Shown: positions 7,589-16,365 of the stretch, one piece after another
Position numbering within the stretch: position 1 is the first letter of the stretch
How the letters are laid out: every line of letters begins with the position of its first letter
Assembly: GCF_016887965.1 (NCBI RefSeq)
Contig: NZ_JAFDVD010000010.1
Location: 1 to 41,964 of the forward strand
Source of the DNA: Phycicoccus sonneratiae
Lineage (GTDB): Bacteria; Actinomycetota; Actinomycetes; Actinomycetales; Dermatophilaceae
DNA: 41,964 nt
Reading direction: 5' to 3'
Program-made: the position numbers and the translations under genes
Notes under the pieces: generated by a model
What the model was told of the DNA's origin: nothing
Database searches by the model: none
Seen by the model: the letters and a program-made list of their open reading frames with translations, nothing else

Positions 7589-9559
7589 TCAGACGGGGAA
7601 GGCGAGCTGGTCGACGAAGCGGTCGTTGAAGTCGGGACGGTCCGAGAGCTCGACATAGGCCACCTCCTCGAGCAGCGCGTCGGCGCCGGCCCGCTCGCGG
7701 GCCGACAGCAGGACCATCTTCGCGCCCTCCCCCGCGACGTTGCCGGCCGAGACGATGCGCAGCACCGACAGCTTCGGCACGAGACCGATGCGGACCGCCG
7801 ACGCCGGCGACAGGTAGGAGCCGAACGAGCCCGCGAGCAGCACCTGCTGGACCTCGGAGGCCTCGAGCCCGAGCTCCTCGAGCAGCAGGGTCCACCCCGT
7901 GGAGATCGCGGCCTTGGCGAACTGCAGCTCGCGGACGTCGCGTTGCGAGAGGTAGACCGACTGGGCGGCCGGCGCGTCCGGAGCCGTCCGGTGCAGGACG
8001 AAGACCCGCTCGCCGTCGCGCACGGTCGTCAGCCGGTCCGCGAGGGCCGGCGCAGTGGTGGCGGCCACCTCCTCCGGGACGAAGCGGCCGGAGGCGTCGA
8101 GCAGCCCGACGCGCGCGAGCTCGGCGACCGCGTCGACGAGCCCGGAGCCGCACAGCCCGCGCGGCTCGACGTCGCCGATGACCCCCAACATCACTGCGGC
8201 GGAGGGGTCCTCGGCCGTCGGGTCGAGGCGGATGACCTCGATCGCGCCGTCGGCCGCGCGCATCCCGCACCGGATGGCACCCCCCTCGAACGCCGGCCCG
8301 GCCGGGGCGGCGGTCGTCACGATGCGCTCCCCGTCGGTGAGCGCGATCTCGCAGTTGGTGCCCACGTCGACGAACAGCCGCACCCGCTTGTCGCGGTCGA
8401 GGCCGCTCGCGAGCATCCCCGCGACGATGTCGCCGCCGACGTACGCGCCGAGCGCGGGGAAGACGACGGCCCGCGCCCCCGGGTGCAGGTCGAGCCCGAG
8501 GTCGCTCGCCCGCAGCACCGGCCAGTCGGCGGCCACCTGGATGAACGGCGCCACCCCGAGCGGCTCGGGGTCGACACCGAGCAGCAGCGCGGTCATCGTC
8601 GCGTTGCCGGCGAGGGCCACCTCGTACACCCCGGCCGGGTCGACGCCGCCCTCCTCGCACACCTCGGCGGCCAGCTCGGCGAGGGTGTCGCGGGCCAGCG
8701 CCGTGAGCCGCGGCAGCGCCTCGGGGTCCATCATCGTCGCGCTGATCCGCGTGATGACGTCGCCGCCGAAGGGCTGCTGCTTGTTGAGGATGCTCGCCAC
8801 GGCGACCGGCGTCCCGGTCTCGAGGTCGAGCAGCGTGGCGACGACCGTCGTCGTGCCGAGGTCGTAAGCGATGGCGTGTCGGTGCCCCGAGGTGTCGCCG
8901 GGCTCGACGTCGATCAGCACCTCGTCGACGACGACCGCCGTCACCTTGAAGTCGCTCTCGCGCAACACCTTCGGCAGGCGTCGCAGCGCGTGGAGATCGG
9001 GCTCGAGGGTGAGGTCGTCGACCGCGTCACGCAGCCGCTGGAGGTCGGTCCGCTGGTCGGCGAGGGTCGGCTCGGTGAGCTCGACGTACCGCTTCTGCAC
9101 CGACGGCCGGAGGATGACCTGCCGGCCGACCCCGACCGTCGAGGCCTTGGGGCGGGTGACGAGCGGGGGCACCTCGACCGCGAGGTCGTGCGTGGCCCGC
9201 ACGAGGCAGGCCAGCCGCCATCCCTCGCCGAGCTGGTCGTCGGTGAAGGTGCGGCGGTCGTGCCGGGTGACCGGCGAGGTGCCGCGGGTCAGCCGGACGA
9301 GGCACTTGCGGCAGGTGCCGTGACCGCCGCACGTCGAGTCGACGGCGATGCCGTTCCACGACGCGGCGTCGAACACCGACACCCCCGGCGGCACGCGCAC
9401 GGACCGTTCGGCAGGGCTGAACGACAACGTGACCCGTCCCGTGCCCTCGGGCACCTCGTCGGTCTCGCCGGCGGACGGCGGCGGTTCGAGCAGGCCCTCG
9501 CGGCGCAGGCCCTCGACGACGTCCTCGAACGGCTGGTCCGGCCCCCGGTCGTGGCTCAC
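7589..9559 (-). CDS. Ferredoxin/ASKHA corrinoid-reactivating protein (RACE/RamA-like, DUF4445)
   Basis: The 656-residue protein reductively restores inactive Co(II) corrinoid to Co(I), using ATP and an iron-sulfur cluster, as known for RamA and RACE proteins. A plant-type 2Fe-2S domain lies at about residues 42-130, with cysteines 77, 83, 86 and 118. A linker follows, then an actin-like ATPase beginning AYDLGTTTVVATLL (phosphate loop near 233) with later FVDVGTNCEIALTDG and GLCGSGLVDAVAELA. The GTG start overlaps the upstream stop codon (GTGA), indicating translational coupling. The match to this family is strong; its partner here should be the corrinoid protein encoded two genes upstream. 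Confidence 0.9.
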   Translation of the reverse strand: MSHDRGPDQPFEDVVEGLRREGLLEPPPSAGETDEVPEGTGRVTLSFSPAERSVRVPPGVSVFDAASWNGIAVDSTCGGHGTCRKCLVRLTRGTSPVTRHDRRTFTDDQLGEGWRLACLVRATHDLAVEVPPLVTRPKASTVGVGRQVILRPSVQKRYVELTEPTLADQRTDLQRLRDAVDDLTLEPDLHALRRLPKVLRESDFKVTAVVVDEVLIDVEPGDTSGHRHAIAYDLGTTTVVATLLDLETGTPVAVASILNKQQPFGGDVITRISATMMDPEALPRLTALARDTLAELAAEVCEEGGVDPAGVYEVALAGNATMTALLLGVDPEPLGVAPFIQVAADWPVLRASDLGLDLHPGARAVVFPALGAYVGGDIVAGMLASGLDRDKRVRLFVDVGTNCEIALTDGERIVTTAAPAGPAFEGGAIRCGMRAADGAIEVIRLDPTAEDPSAAVMLGVIGDVEPRGLCGSGLVDAVAELARVGLLDASGRFVPEEVAATTAPALADRLTTVRDGERVFVLHRTAPDAPAAQSVYLSQRDVRELQFAKAAISTGWTLLLEELGLEASEVQQVLLAGSFGSYLSPASAVRIGLVPKLSVLRIVSAGNVAGEGAKMVLLSARERAGADALLEEVAYVELSDRPDFNDRFVDQLAFPV

Positions 9560-10446
9560 GCGGGGCTGGCCGCGGCCTCCGCCGCCTGTCGGGCCCGGTG
9601 CGCCGCGATCCACGACATCCCCCACTCGTCGTTGCCGAGCATCAGGTCCGAGGCGCGCACCGCGTCGACGATCTGCGGGGTGCGGGCGTCCATGATCGCG
9701 CTCGTCATGCCGGCGGACATCGCGAGCGGCAGCCACGCGGCGTTGAGCGCGTGCCGCCCGGGCATCCCGAAGCTGACGTTGGACGCACCGCACGTCGTGT
9801 TGAGGCCCCACCGCTCGCGGATGCCGCGGATCACCTCGAGCGTCGTGCGACCGACCGTGGAGTCGGCGCCGATGGGCATGGCGAGCGGGTCGATGACGAT
9901 GTCGTCGATCGCGATGCCGTACTCCTCGGTGGCGACCCGGACGATCTTCTCGGTGAGGGCGAGGCGCTTCTCGGCCTCCATCGGGATCTCGTCCTCGTCG
10001 TTGGGCAGGGCCACGATCGCCGCGTCGTACTTCTTGACGAGCGGGAGGATGGCGGCGAGCCGGTCGTCCTCGGCGGTGCACGAGTTGACCAGGGCCCGGC
10101 CCTCGTACGCCTCGAGCCCGGCCTCGAGCGCCTCGACGACCGAGGAGTCGATGCACACCGGCAGGTCGGTGAGCCCCTGGACCATCCGGATCGCCGTGAC
10201 GAGCAGCTCGGCCTCGTCGGTGAGCGGGACCCCCATGTTGATGTCGAGCACGTCGGCGCCGCCGGCGACCTGCGCCGCGACGTCCTTGGCGATGATCGAG
10301 AGGTCGCCCTCGCGAAGCGCGGCCTGGAGGACCGGCCGGCCGGTGGGGTTGATCCGCTCGCCGATGACGCAGAACGGCTTGTCGGCCCCGATGACGACCT
10401 CCTTGGTCGCCGACCGGAGCACCGTGTGCCGCAGCGGGGCGCTCAT
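9556..10446 (-). CDS. Methyltetrahydrofolate:corrinoid methyltransferase (MtgA/AcsE-like)
   Basis: The 296-residue protein is a pterin-binding TIM barrel of the dihydropteroate-synthase-like family. Motifs are the opening CVIGERINPTGRP, GGADVLDINMG, VCIDSS, LVNSC and CGASNVSFGMPGR, all shared with AcsE, MtgA and the folate-binding part of MetH. It would carry a methyl group between methyl-corrinoid and THF. With the neighbouring MtgB-like enzyme the direction is probably methyl-corrinoid to THF, as in glycine betaine demethylation by Desulfitobacterium. The ATG overlaps the stop of the corrinoid gene (ATGA), so the two are coupled. Confidence 0.92.
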   Translation of the reverse strand: MSAPLRHTVLRSATKEVVIGADKPFCVIGERINPTGRPVLQAALREGDLSIIAKDVAAQVAGGADVLDINMGVPLTDEAELLVTAIRMVQGLTDLPVCIDSSVVEALEAGLEAYEGRALVNSCTAEDDRLAAILPLVKKYDAAIVALPNDEDEIPMEAEKRLALTEKIVRVATEEYGIAIDDIVIDPLAMPIGADSTVGRTTLEVIRGIRERWGLNTTCGASNVSFGMPGRHALNAAWLPLAMSAGMTSAIMDARTPQIVDAVRASDLMLGNDEWGMSWIAAHRARQAAEAAASPA

Positions 10447-11108
10447 GCGAGCACCTTCGAACGGCGCTCCTGGAGAAGGGCCTTGGCGCGCTTGACGGTC
10501 GCCGACGCATCCGCCGCGTACCCGTCGGCGCCGACCGCGTCCGCGTACTCCTGGGTGACCGGCGCACCACCGACCATGACGATGACCGAGTCGCGCATGC
10601 CGGCCTTCTCGAGGGCGTTGATGTTGGCCTTGAACATCGGCATCGTCGTCGTGAGGAAGGCCGAGAAGCCGACGATGTCGGGCTGGTGCTCGTCGATGGC
10701 GGCGACGAACTTCTCCGGGGCGACCTGCACCCCGAGGTCGATGACCTCGAAGCCGGCACCCTCGAGCATGATGTTCACGAGGTTCTTCCCGATGTCGTGC
10801 ACGTCGCCCTTGACGGTGCCCATGAGGAACTTGCCGATGGTCTCGACGCCGGTGTCGGCGAGCAGCGGTCGCAGCACCTCCATCGAACCGGCCATCGCGC
10901 GCCCGGCGATGAGCATTTCGGGGACGAAGAAGTCGCCGCGCTCGAAGCGCGCACCGACCTCCTCGAGCGCCGGGATGAGCGCGTCGAAGAGCAGGCTGCC
11001 GGGGGCCATGTCCATCCCGAGGGCCTGATGGGTCAGGTCGAGGACGGCCGGGCCGTTGCCGACGAGCGTCTCGTCGTACAGGCCCTTGAGGATGTCGTCG
11101 GGGGTCAT
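10443..11108 (-). CDS. Corrinoid (B12-binding) methyl-carrier protein, MtbC/MtgC-like
   Basis: The 221-residue protein has the helical cap domain (residues 1-85, with GARFERGDFFVPEML) followed by a Rossmann-like B12 domain. The cobalt-ligand motif DVHDIGKN is intact, as are the GFEVIDLGVQVAPE and VGGAPVTQEYADAVGADGYA segments. It would accept the methyl group from the MtgB-like protein and pass it to the MtgA-like protein. Start ATG has an AGGAAGG ribosome site inside the end of iclR and overlaps its stop (ATGA). Confidence 0.95.
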   Translation of the reverse strand: MTPDDILKGLYDETLVGNGPAVLDLTHQALGMDMAPGSLLFDALIPALEEVGARFERGDFFVPEMLIAGRAMAGSMEVLRPLLADTGVETIGKFLMGTVKGDVHDIGKNLVNIMLEGAGFEVIDLGVQVAPEKFVAAIDEHQPDIVGFSAFLTTTMPMFKANINALEKAGMRDSVIVMVGGAPVTQEYADAVGADGYAADASATVKRAKALLQERRSKVLA

Positions 11109-11872
11109 GCCGCACCTTCCTGTGGGTGGTTCTCGAGCCGTGCGGAGAGCGCCGCGGCGTGGCCGGCGACCAGCGCACCCGTCGACGGGATCTGGTCGGA
11201 CAGACGCGAGGTCGGCCCGGAGATGCCGAGCGCGGCGACGACAACGCCGCGTGCGCGGACGGGCGCGGCGATGCCGGTGAGGCCGGGCTCGAGCTCGTCG
11301 ACGGTGGCGGCCCAGCCGGCGCGCCGGATGCCCGGCAGCTGCTCGGCGAGCTGGGCGCCGGAGGTGACCGAGGCCGGTGACGGCGCGTCGAGCCGGCCGG
11401 AGGGGACGGGCAGGGCGCCGTGCGCGTAGAGGACCTTGCCGAGCGCCGAGCAGTGCGCCGGCACGTCGGTGCCCACCCAGTCGCGCGAGCCGAGGAAGTA
11501 CGCCGCGTCGACCTGCGCCACCTGGACGACGGTGCCGCGTCGGGGCACCCCGAGGTTGACGGTCTCGCCCGTCAGCTCGCCGAGCGCGCGCATCGACGGA
11601 CCGGCGGCCTCGACGAGCACCTCGTCGTCGGCGCGGCGGGTGGCGTAGAGGTCGAAGAGCGGTCCCGGGGCCCAGCCGCCCGCCTCGTCGCGGGCGAGCA
11701 GCTCGGAGCGCTCGAGGGCGCCGAGCAGGCGCTGGGCCGTGGAGCGGGCCAGGCCGGTCGCCTCGGCGAGCGCGGTCGCGGTGACCGGTCCGTCGGCCCG
11801 CACGACGCGTCCCACGAGGTCGGCGGCCCGGTCGATCGACTGGGTCCCGGTGCTCGGGCTGGACGGCGTCAC
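11105..11872 (-). CDS. IclR-family regulator of the corrinoid locus
   Basis: The 255-residue protein has an N-terminal IclR winged helix (residues 10-70, VTATALAEATGLARSTAQRLLGALE) and a GAF-like effector domain (LTGETVNLGVPRRGTVVQVAQV, then HCSALGKVLYA, then ELEPGLTGIAAPVRA). It is the first gene of the minus-strand methyl-transfer operon and is divergent from the MtgB-like gene. A perfect inverted repeat sits in the promoter region between them, suggesting it controls both transcripts and itself. The start is a GTG with an AGGAGG ribosome site 8 bases upstream. The effector may be betaine or a relative (inference). Confidence 0.9.
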   Translation of the reverse strand: MTPSSPSTGTQSIDRAADLVGRVVRADGPVTATALAEATGLARSTAQRLLGALERSELLARDEAGGWAPGPLFDLYATRRADDEVLVEAAGPSMRALGELTGETVNLGVPRRGTVVQVAQVDAAYFLGSRDWVGTDVPAHCSALGKVLYAHGALPVPSGRLDAPSPASVTSGAQLAEQLPGIRRAGWAATVDELEPGLTGIAAPVRARGVVVAALGISGPTSRLSDQIPSTGALVAGHAAALSARLENHPQEGAA

Positions 11873-11915
11873 GGCCGGGTCCTCCTGGGGTGGTCAGGGT
11901 GTGGGCGAGAGGTGC

Positions 11916-11950
11916 TCATGATGTGGGCCTTGCCGGTCCACATCATGAGG
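11916..11950. promoter_or_regulatory. Operator between iclR and the MtgB-like gene
   Basis: CTCATGATGTGG at 11916-11927 and its perfect reverse complement CCACATCATGAG at 11939-11950 flank an 11-base spacer. Arm centres are 23 bp apart, about two helical turns. The repeat covers the -35 and abuts the -10 of the rightward promoter, so bound protein should repress. The divergent IclR is the obvious candidate. Confidence 0.85.
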
Positions 11951-11958
11951 CTAGGATG
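11931..11958 (+). promoter_or_regulatory. Promoter of the MtgB-like gene
   Basis: TTGCCG (11931-11936) and TAGGAT (11953-11958) are spaced by 16 bases. The -35 lies in the spacer of the inverted repeat and the -10 begins 3 bases after its right arm. The predicted leader is about 40 bases, with GGAGG at 11993-11997. Confidence 0.6.
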
Positions 11959-12003
11959 TGACCCCGCTCACCGTCAACGTCGTCCCGCCCCCGGAGGCCG
12001 CGC

Positions 12004-13443
12004 ATGTTCACGAACCGGATGCCGCGCTACGAGATCCTCTCGGCCGACGCGATGTCCCAGCTCGACGCCGGCTGGCGCCGCCTCGTCACCGAGATCGGCG
12101 TCGAGTTCATGAGCGAGCGGGCCCTCGAGCTGTTCCGGCAGGCCGGCCAGAAGGTGGAGGAGAACACGGTCTTCCTCGACCCCGAGTTCGTCCTCGAGCA
12201 GGTGGCCAAGGCCCCGCGCGAGTTCGACGTGCAGGCCCGCAACGCGGAGCGGAACATCCACATCGGCGGCGACTCGATGGCCTTCGGCGCCGTGTACGGA
12301 CCGCCGTTCGTCCGCGAGGGCGAGACGCGCCGCGACGGGACGATGGAGGACTACCGCAACTTCGCCCGTCTCTCGCAGTCCTTCTCGGTCCTCGACTCGG
12401 CGGGCGGCGTCGTCTGCGAGCCGAACGACACCCCCCTCGACTCGCGCCACCTCGACATGACCTACGCGCTGATGACGCTCACCGACAAGGTGTTCATGGG
12501 CAACGTCGTCTCCGGCGAGAACGCGCGCGACGTCATCGCGATGTCCGAGATCCTCTTCGGCGGGCGCGAGGCCATCGAGCGCACCCCCACCTCGATCAGC
12601 CTCGTCAACTGCAACAGCCCGCTGCGCTGGGACGACCGGATGCTCGACGCGCTCTTCGAGTACGCCGCCGCCGGCCAGCCGTGCGTGCTCACGCCGTTCA
12701 TCCTCATGGGCGCGATGTCGCCGGTCACCATCCCGGCGGCCCTCGTCCAGCAGATCGCCGAGGCGCTGTCGGGCATCGCGCTCGCCCAGCTCATCCGGCC
12801 GGGCTGCCCGGTGATCTTCGGGTCGTTCCTCTCGAACATCGACATGCAGTCCGGCTCACCGACGTTCGGCACGCCGGAGTCGGGCATCGGCCTCCTCTGC
12901 ACCGGCCAGATCGCCCGCCACTTCGGGCTGCCCTTCCGCACCGGCGGCGGGCTGACCTCCTCGCAGGTCCCCGACGCGCAGGCCGGCTACGAGGCGCTGA
13001 TGACCCTGCTGCCGACCTTCCTCGCGGGCACCAACTGGGTGATGCACAGCGCCGGCTGGCTCGAGGGCGGCCTCGTCGCCGGCTTCGAGAAGTTCGTCGT
13101 CGACTGCCAGATCGTCGAGATGCTCCAGCACGAGTTCACGCCGCTCGAGATCGACGAGGGGTCGCTCGGGTTCGACGCGCACCAGGAGGTCGGGCACGGC
13201 GGGCACTTCCTCGGGTCGATGCACACGATGGAGCGCTTCCGCACCTGCTTCTACCGCCCGTTCCTCAACTCCTCCGAGAACTACGAGCGGTGGATGCGGA
13301 ACGGGGCCCAGGACACCGCGACCCGCGCGGCGGCCATCTGGCGCAAGCGGCTCGAGGAGTACGAGCAACCGGCCCTCGACGAGGCCGTGCGGGCCGAGCT
13401 CGAGGAGTACGTCGTGCGCCGGCGCCGCGAGCTCGGCGACTGA
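12004..13443 (+). CDS. MttB-superfamily (non-pyrrolysine) methyltransferase, MtgB-like
   Basis: The 479-residue protein is a full-length trimethylamine-methyltransferase-family barrel. Typical segments are the start region LVTEIGVEFMSERALELFRQAG, GGDSMAFGAVYGPPFV, the middle SLVNCNSPLRWDDRMLDALFEYAAAGQP and the late GFDAHQEVGHGGHFLGSMHTMERFR. The frame is unbroken, with no in-frame amber codon, so it belongs to the non-Pyl branch that includes glycine betaine methyltransferase MtgB and relatives acting on other quaternary amines. It would methylate the Co(I) corrinoid protein encoded divergently. Betaine is the best guess because transport, choline oxidation and dimethylglycine genes surround it; proline betaine, carnitine or gamma-butyrobetaine remain possible. 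Confidence 0.88.
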   Translation: MFTNRMPRYEILSADAMSQLDAGWRRLVTEIGVEFMSERALELFRQAGQKVEENTVFLDPEFVLEQVAKAPREFDVQARNAERNIHIGGDSMAFGAVYGPPFVREGETRRDGTMEDYRNFARLSQSFSVLDSAGGVVCEPNDTPLDSRHLDMTYALMTLTDKVFMGNVVSGENARDVIAMSEILFGGREAIERTPTSISLVNCNSPLRWDDRMLDALFEYAAAGQPCVLTPFILMGAMSPVTIPAALVQQIAEALSGIALAQLIRPGCPVIFGSFLSNIDMQSGSPTFGTPESGIGLLCTGQIARHFGLPFRTGGGLTSSQVPDAQAGYEALMTLLPTFLAGTNWVMHSAGWLEGGLVAGFEKFVVDCQIVEMLQHEFTPLEIDEGSLGFDAHQEVGHGGHFLGSMHTMERFRTCFYRPFLNSSENYERWMRNGAQDTATRAAAIWRKRLEEYEQPALDEAVRAELEEYVVRRRRELGD

Positions 13444-13448
13444 CCCCG

Positions 13449-13832
13449 GTGCACGCCGGCGGCTGCGCCTGCGGGGCCGTGCGGTACGAGGCGACCGGTG
13501 CGCTGCGCGACGTCGTGGACTGCCACTGCGACCGCTGTCGCCGCGTCACCGGACACTTCCTGGCCGCGACCTCCACCGCCGACGACGACCTCGCCGTCAG
13601 CGGCGACGAGGCCCTCCGGTGGTGGGAGGCGGCGCCGGGCGTGCGCTACGGGTTCTGCGCGACGTGCGGGTCCACGCTGTTCTGGCGGGTCGACGGCTCC
13701 GGGCGGACCTCGCTGGCCGCGGGCACCCTCGACCCGCCCACCGGCCTGCGGACGACGAGCGCCTGGTACGTGGCCGACGCCTCCGACTACCACCGCCTCG
13801 ACGACACCCTGGAGCAGCGCGACCACGAGTGA
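13449..13832 (+). CDS. GFA/CENP-V family zinc protein
   Basis: The 127-residue protein has the GFA cysteine pattern: GGCACGAVRYEA, then CHCDRCRRVTGHF, then FCATCGSTLFWR. The family is named for glutathione-dependent formaldehyde-activating enzyme, but most members are uncharacterised zinc proteins. It starts with a GTG only 5 bases after the MtgB-like stop, so it is probably co-translated. Methyl-group oxidation can release formaldehyde, so a C1-aldehyde role is tempting but unproven. Actinobacteria generally lack glutathione, which argues against the literal name. Confidence 0.82.
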   Translation: MHAGGCACGAVRYEATGALRDVVDCHCDRCRRVTGHFLAATSTADDDLAVSGDEALRWWEAAPGVRYGFCATCGSTLFWRVDGSGRTSLAAGTLDPPTGLRTTSAWYVADASDYHRLDDTLEQRDHE

Positions 13833-13848
13833 GCCGGGGCCCGGCGGC

Positions 13849-14229
13849 CTACCCGAGGATCGCGGTCATCCGCACCGAGACGAGCACCCCGGGCAGCTCG
13901 GGACCGAGCCGGGCGACGTGACGCGCCGGCGGGGAGTCGCCGAAGTACTCGGCCCAGGCCTCGTTGAGACCGGCGAAGTCTTCGGGGTGGGCGAGGAGCA
14001 CCCCCACCTCGACGACGTCCTCGGGGGCCCCGCCGCCCGCGGCGACCACCGCCTCGCAGTTCGCGAGCGCCTGCCGCAGCTGCTGCCGGATGGTCGGGCC
14101 GGCCATCTCGCCGGTGGCCGGGTCGACCGCGGTCATCCCGGAGACGTGGAGGTGGGACCCGACGCGCACCCCCTGGGCGAACAGCGGCGACGACGGGGCA
14201 TCAGGGGTGCCGACGATCTGGCGGGTCAC
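13849..14229 (-). CDS. RidA/YjgF-family protein
   Basis: The 126-residue protein has the RidA trimer fold, with SPLFAQGVRVGSHLHVSGMTAVDP near the start, QALANCEAVVAAGGG in the middle and PARHVARLGPELPGVLVSVRMTAI at the end. The arginine near the C-terminal motif (SVRM) is the one that binds the carboxylate in RidA imine deaminases. Family members hydrolyse enamine or imine intermediates released by PLP enzymes such as serine dehydratases, or act in amine catabolism. The GTG at 14229 has a GGAGG ribosome site and is preferred to an ATG at 14334. It lies between the MtgB-like operon and iclR2. Confidence 0.88.
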   Translation of the reverse strand: MTRQIVGTPDAPSSPLFAQGVRVGSHLHVSGMTAVDPATGEMAGPTIRQQLRQALANCEAVVAAGGGAPEDVVEVGVLLAHPEDFAGLNEAWAEYFGDSPPARHVARLGPELPGVLVSVRMTAILG

Positions 14230-14325
14230 GGCGGACCTCCGGGGGGTGCGGTGCTCGGGACCCCGCGATCCTCCCAACCCCGGGGGCGCCTGACCAGCCC
14301 CGCCGCCGGGGCTCGACGCCGGGGG

Positions 14326-14358
14326 TTGCGCCATTCGCTACCGTTGCGCCATGCGCAC
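14326..14358. promoter_or_regulatory. Tandem operator over the iclR2 promoter and start
   Basis: Two copies of the TTGCGC-N3-GCGCAA motif begin at 14326 (TTGCGC-CAT-TCGCTA) and 14344 (TTGCGC-CAT-GCGCAC), 18 bp apart. The first overlaps the promoter spacer and the second covers the ATG. The same paired motif precedes proV, the first BCCT gene and the flavoprotein gene. This is the layout of autorepression. Confidence 0.8.
14339..14344 (+). promoter_or_regulatory. -10 box of iclR2
   Basis: TACCGT followed by 6 bases and the ATG at 14351 predicts a leaderless message. The box lies between, and partly in, the two operator copies. Confidence 0.5.
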
Positions 14359-15133
14359 CACCACGCGGGACGGAGCCAGCACCGTCCAGTCCGTCGACCG
14401 GGCCGTGACGATCCTCGAGCTGCTCGCCCTGCACGGCGCCGCCGGCATCACCCAGCTGGCCCGCGAGCTCGGCGTCCACAAGTCCACCGCCAGCCGGCTC
14501 GTCTCGGCCCTGGAGCGCCGGCGGCTCGTCGAGCAGGTGGAGGAACGCGGGCGCTACCGCCTCGGGGTCGGGGTGCTCAAGCTCGCCGGCGCGACCAACG
14601 CCCGCCTCGACCTCGTCCAGGAGGCGCGGCCGGTCGTGCGGCGGCTGGCCTCCGAGACCGGCGAGACGGTCAACCTCGCGGTGCTCTCCGGTGGCGCGGC
14701 GCTCTACGTCGACCAGGTCTCCGGCAGCACGAACCTCACCTCGTACAACTGGGTCGGCCAGCACATCCCGCTCCACGCGACGAGCAACGGCAAGGTCCTC
14801 GTCAGCGAGCTCCCCGAGGGCGAGCTCGGCCGGCTGCTCGGCGACCTGGTCCGCTACACCCCGGCGACGATCACCGACCGCGCGACGCTCGACCACCAGC
14901 TCGCCGAGGTGCGCGAGCGCGGCTGGGCCGTGGCCGTCGACGAGCTCGACGTCGGCCTCACCGCCGTCGCCGCGCCCGTCCGCGACGCGCACGGCGACGT
15001 CGTGGCCTCCGTCTCGGTCTCCGGGCCGACCTTCCGGTTCGCCGGCGGCCGGGTCGAGGAGCTGGTCCCCCTCGTGCGGGCGGCGACGGCCGAGATCTCG
15101 GGCCGGCTGGCCCACGGCCCCGGGGAGCGCTGA
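14351..15133 (+). CDS. IclR-family regulator (IclR2), probable betaine-regulon repressor
   Basis: The 260-residue protein has an IclR helix-turn-helix at residues 10-70 (AAGITQLARELGVHKSTASRLVSALERR) and an effector domain with ETGETVNLAVLSGGAALYVDQVSG, IPLHATSNGKVLVSELP and AVDELDVGLTAVAAPVRDAHGD. It is upstream of and codirectional with proVWX, 128 bases away. Its start lies within a tandem operator also found before proV, the BCCT gene and the flavoprotein/ETF operon, so it is the natural candidate for the regulator of that set. Whether it acts as repressor and what ligand releases it (betaine, dimethylglycine, sarcosine) is inference. Confidence 0.92.
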   Translation: MRTTTRDGASTVQSVDRAVTILELLALHGAAGITQLARELGVHKSTASRLVSALERRRLVEQVEERGRYRLGVGVLKLAGATNARLDLVQEARPVVRRLASETGETVNLAVLSGGAALYVDQVSGSTNLTSYNWVGQHIPLHATSNGKVLVSELPEGELGRLLGDLVRYTPATITDRATLDHQLAEVRERGWAVAVDELDVGLTAVAAPVRDAHGDVVASVSVSGPTFRFAGGRVEELVPLVRAATAEISGRLAHGPGER

Positions 15134-15179
15134 CCCCGCGCCACCGCGGAAACGCTGTGACCACAGGGCGTCCACACCC

Positions 15180-15208
15180 TTGACCCCCGGGAGGCCGGGG
15201 TCCATCCT
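15180..15208 (+). promoter_or_regulatory. Promoter of proVWX
   Basis: TTGACC (15180-15185) and CATCCT (15203-15208) are 17 bases apart. The tandem operator starts 2 bases after the -10, so the transcription start lies inside it. Confidence 0.55.
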
Positions 15209-15209
15209 G

Positions 15210-15243
15210 TTGCGCAGAACACATGGTGTTGCACATGGCGCAA
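15210..15243. promoter_or_regulatory. Tandem operator before proV
   Basis: Copy 1 (15210-15224) keeps the left half TTGCGC but has a degenerate right half. Copy 2 (15229-15243) is TTGCAC-ATG-GCGCAA, one mismatch from a perfect inverted repeat. They are 19 bp apart. Confidence 0.75.
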
Positions 15244-15261
15244 CCACTGCGGAGGTGGACG

Positions 15262-16361
<1,100 letters not shown>

Positions 16362-16365
<4 letters not shown>

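Noticed and set aside
7589-10759. A 1056-residue frame that includes the ASKHA protein
   Set aside because: The first 400 residues are antisense-like noise over the methyltransferase and corrinoid genes; the true start is the GTG at 9559, coupled to the upstream stop.
11873-12003. Cobalamin or glycine riboswitch before the corrinoid genes
   Set aside because: The leaders are short (about 20-45 bases) and filled by the inverted repeat and ribosome sites; no B12-box or glycine-aptamer pattern is visible here or before proV, the BCCT gene or sdaA.
12004-13443. Pyrrolysine-containing methyltransferase
   Set aside because: The MttB-family frame is continuous, with no in-frame TAG, and no pyl genes are seen, so it belongs to the non-Pyl branch.
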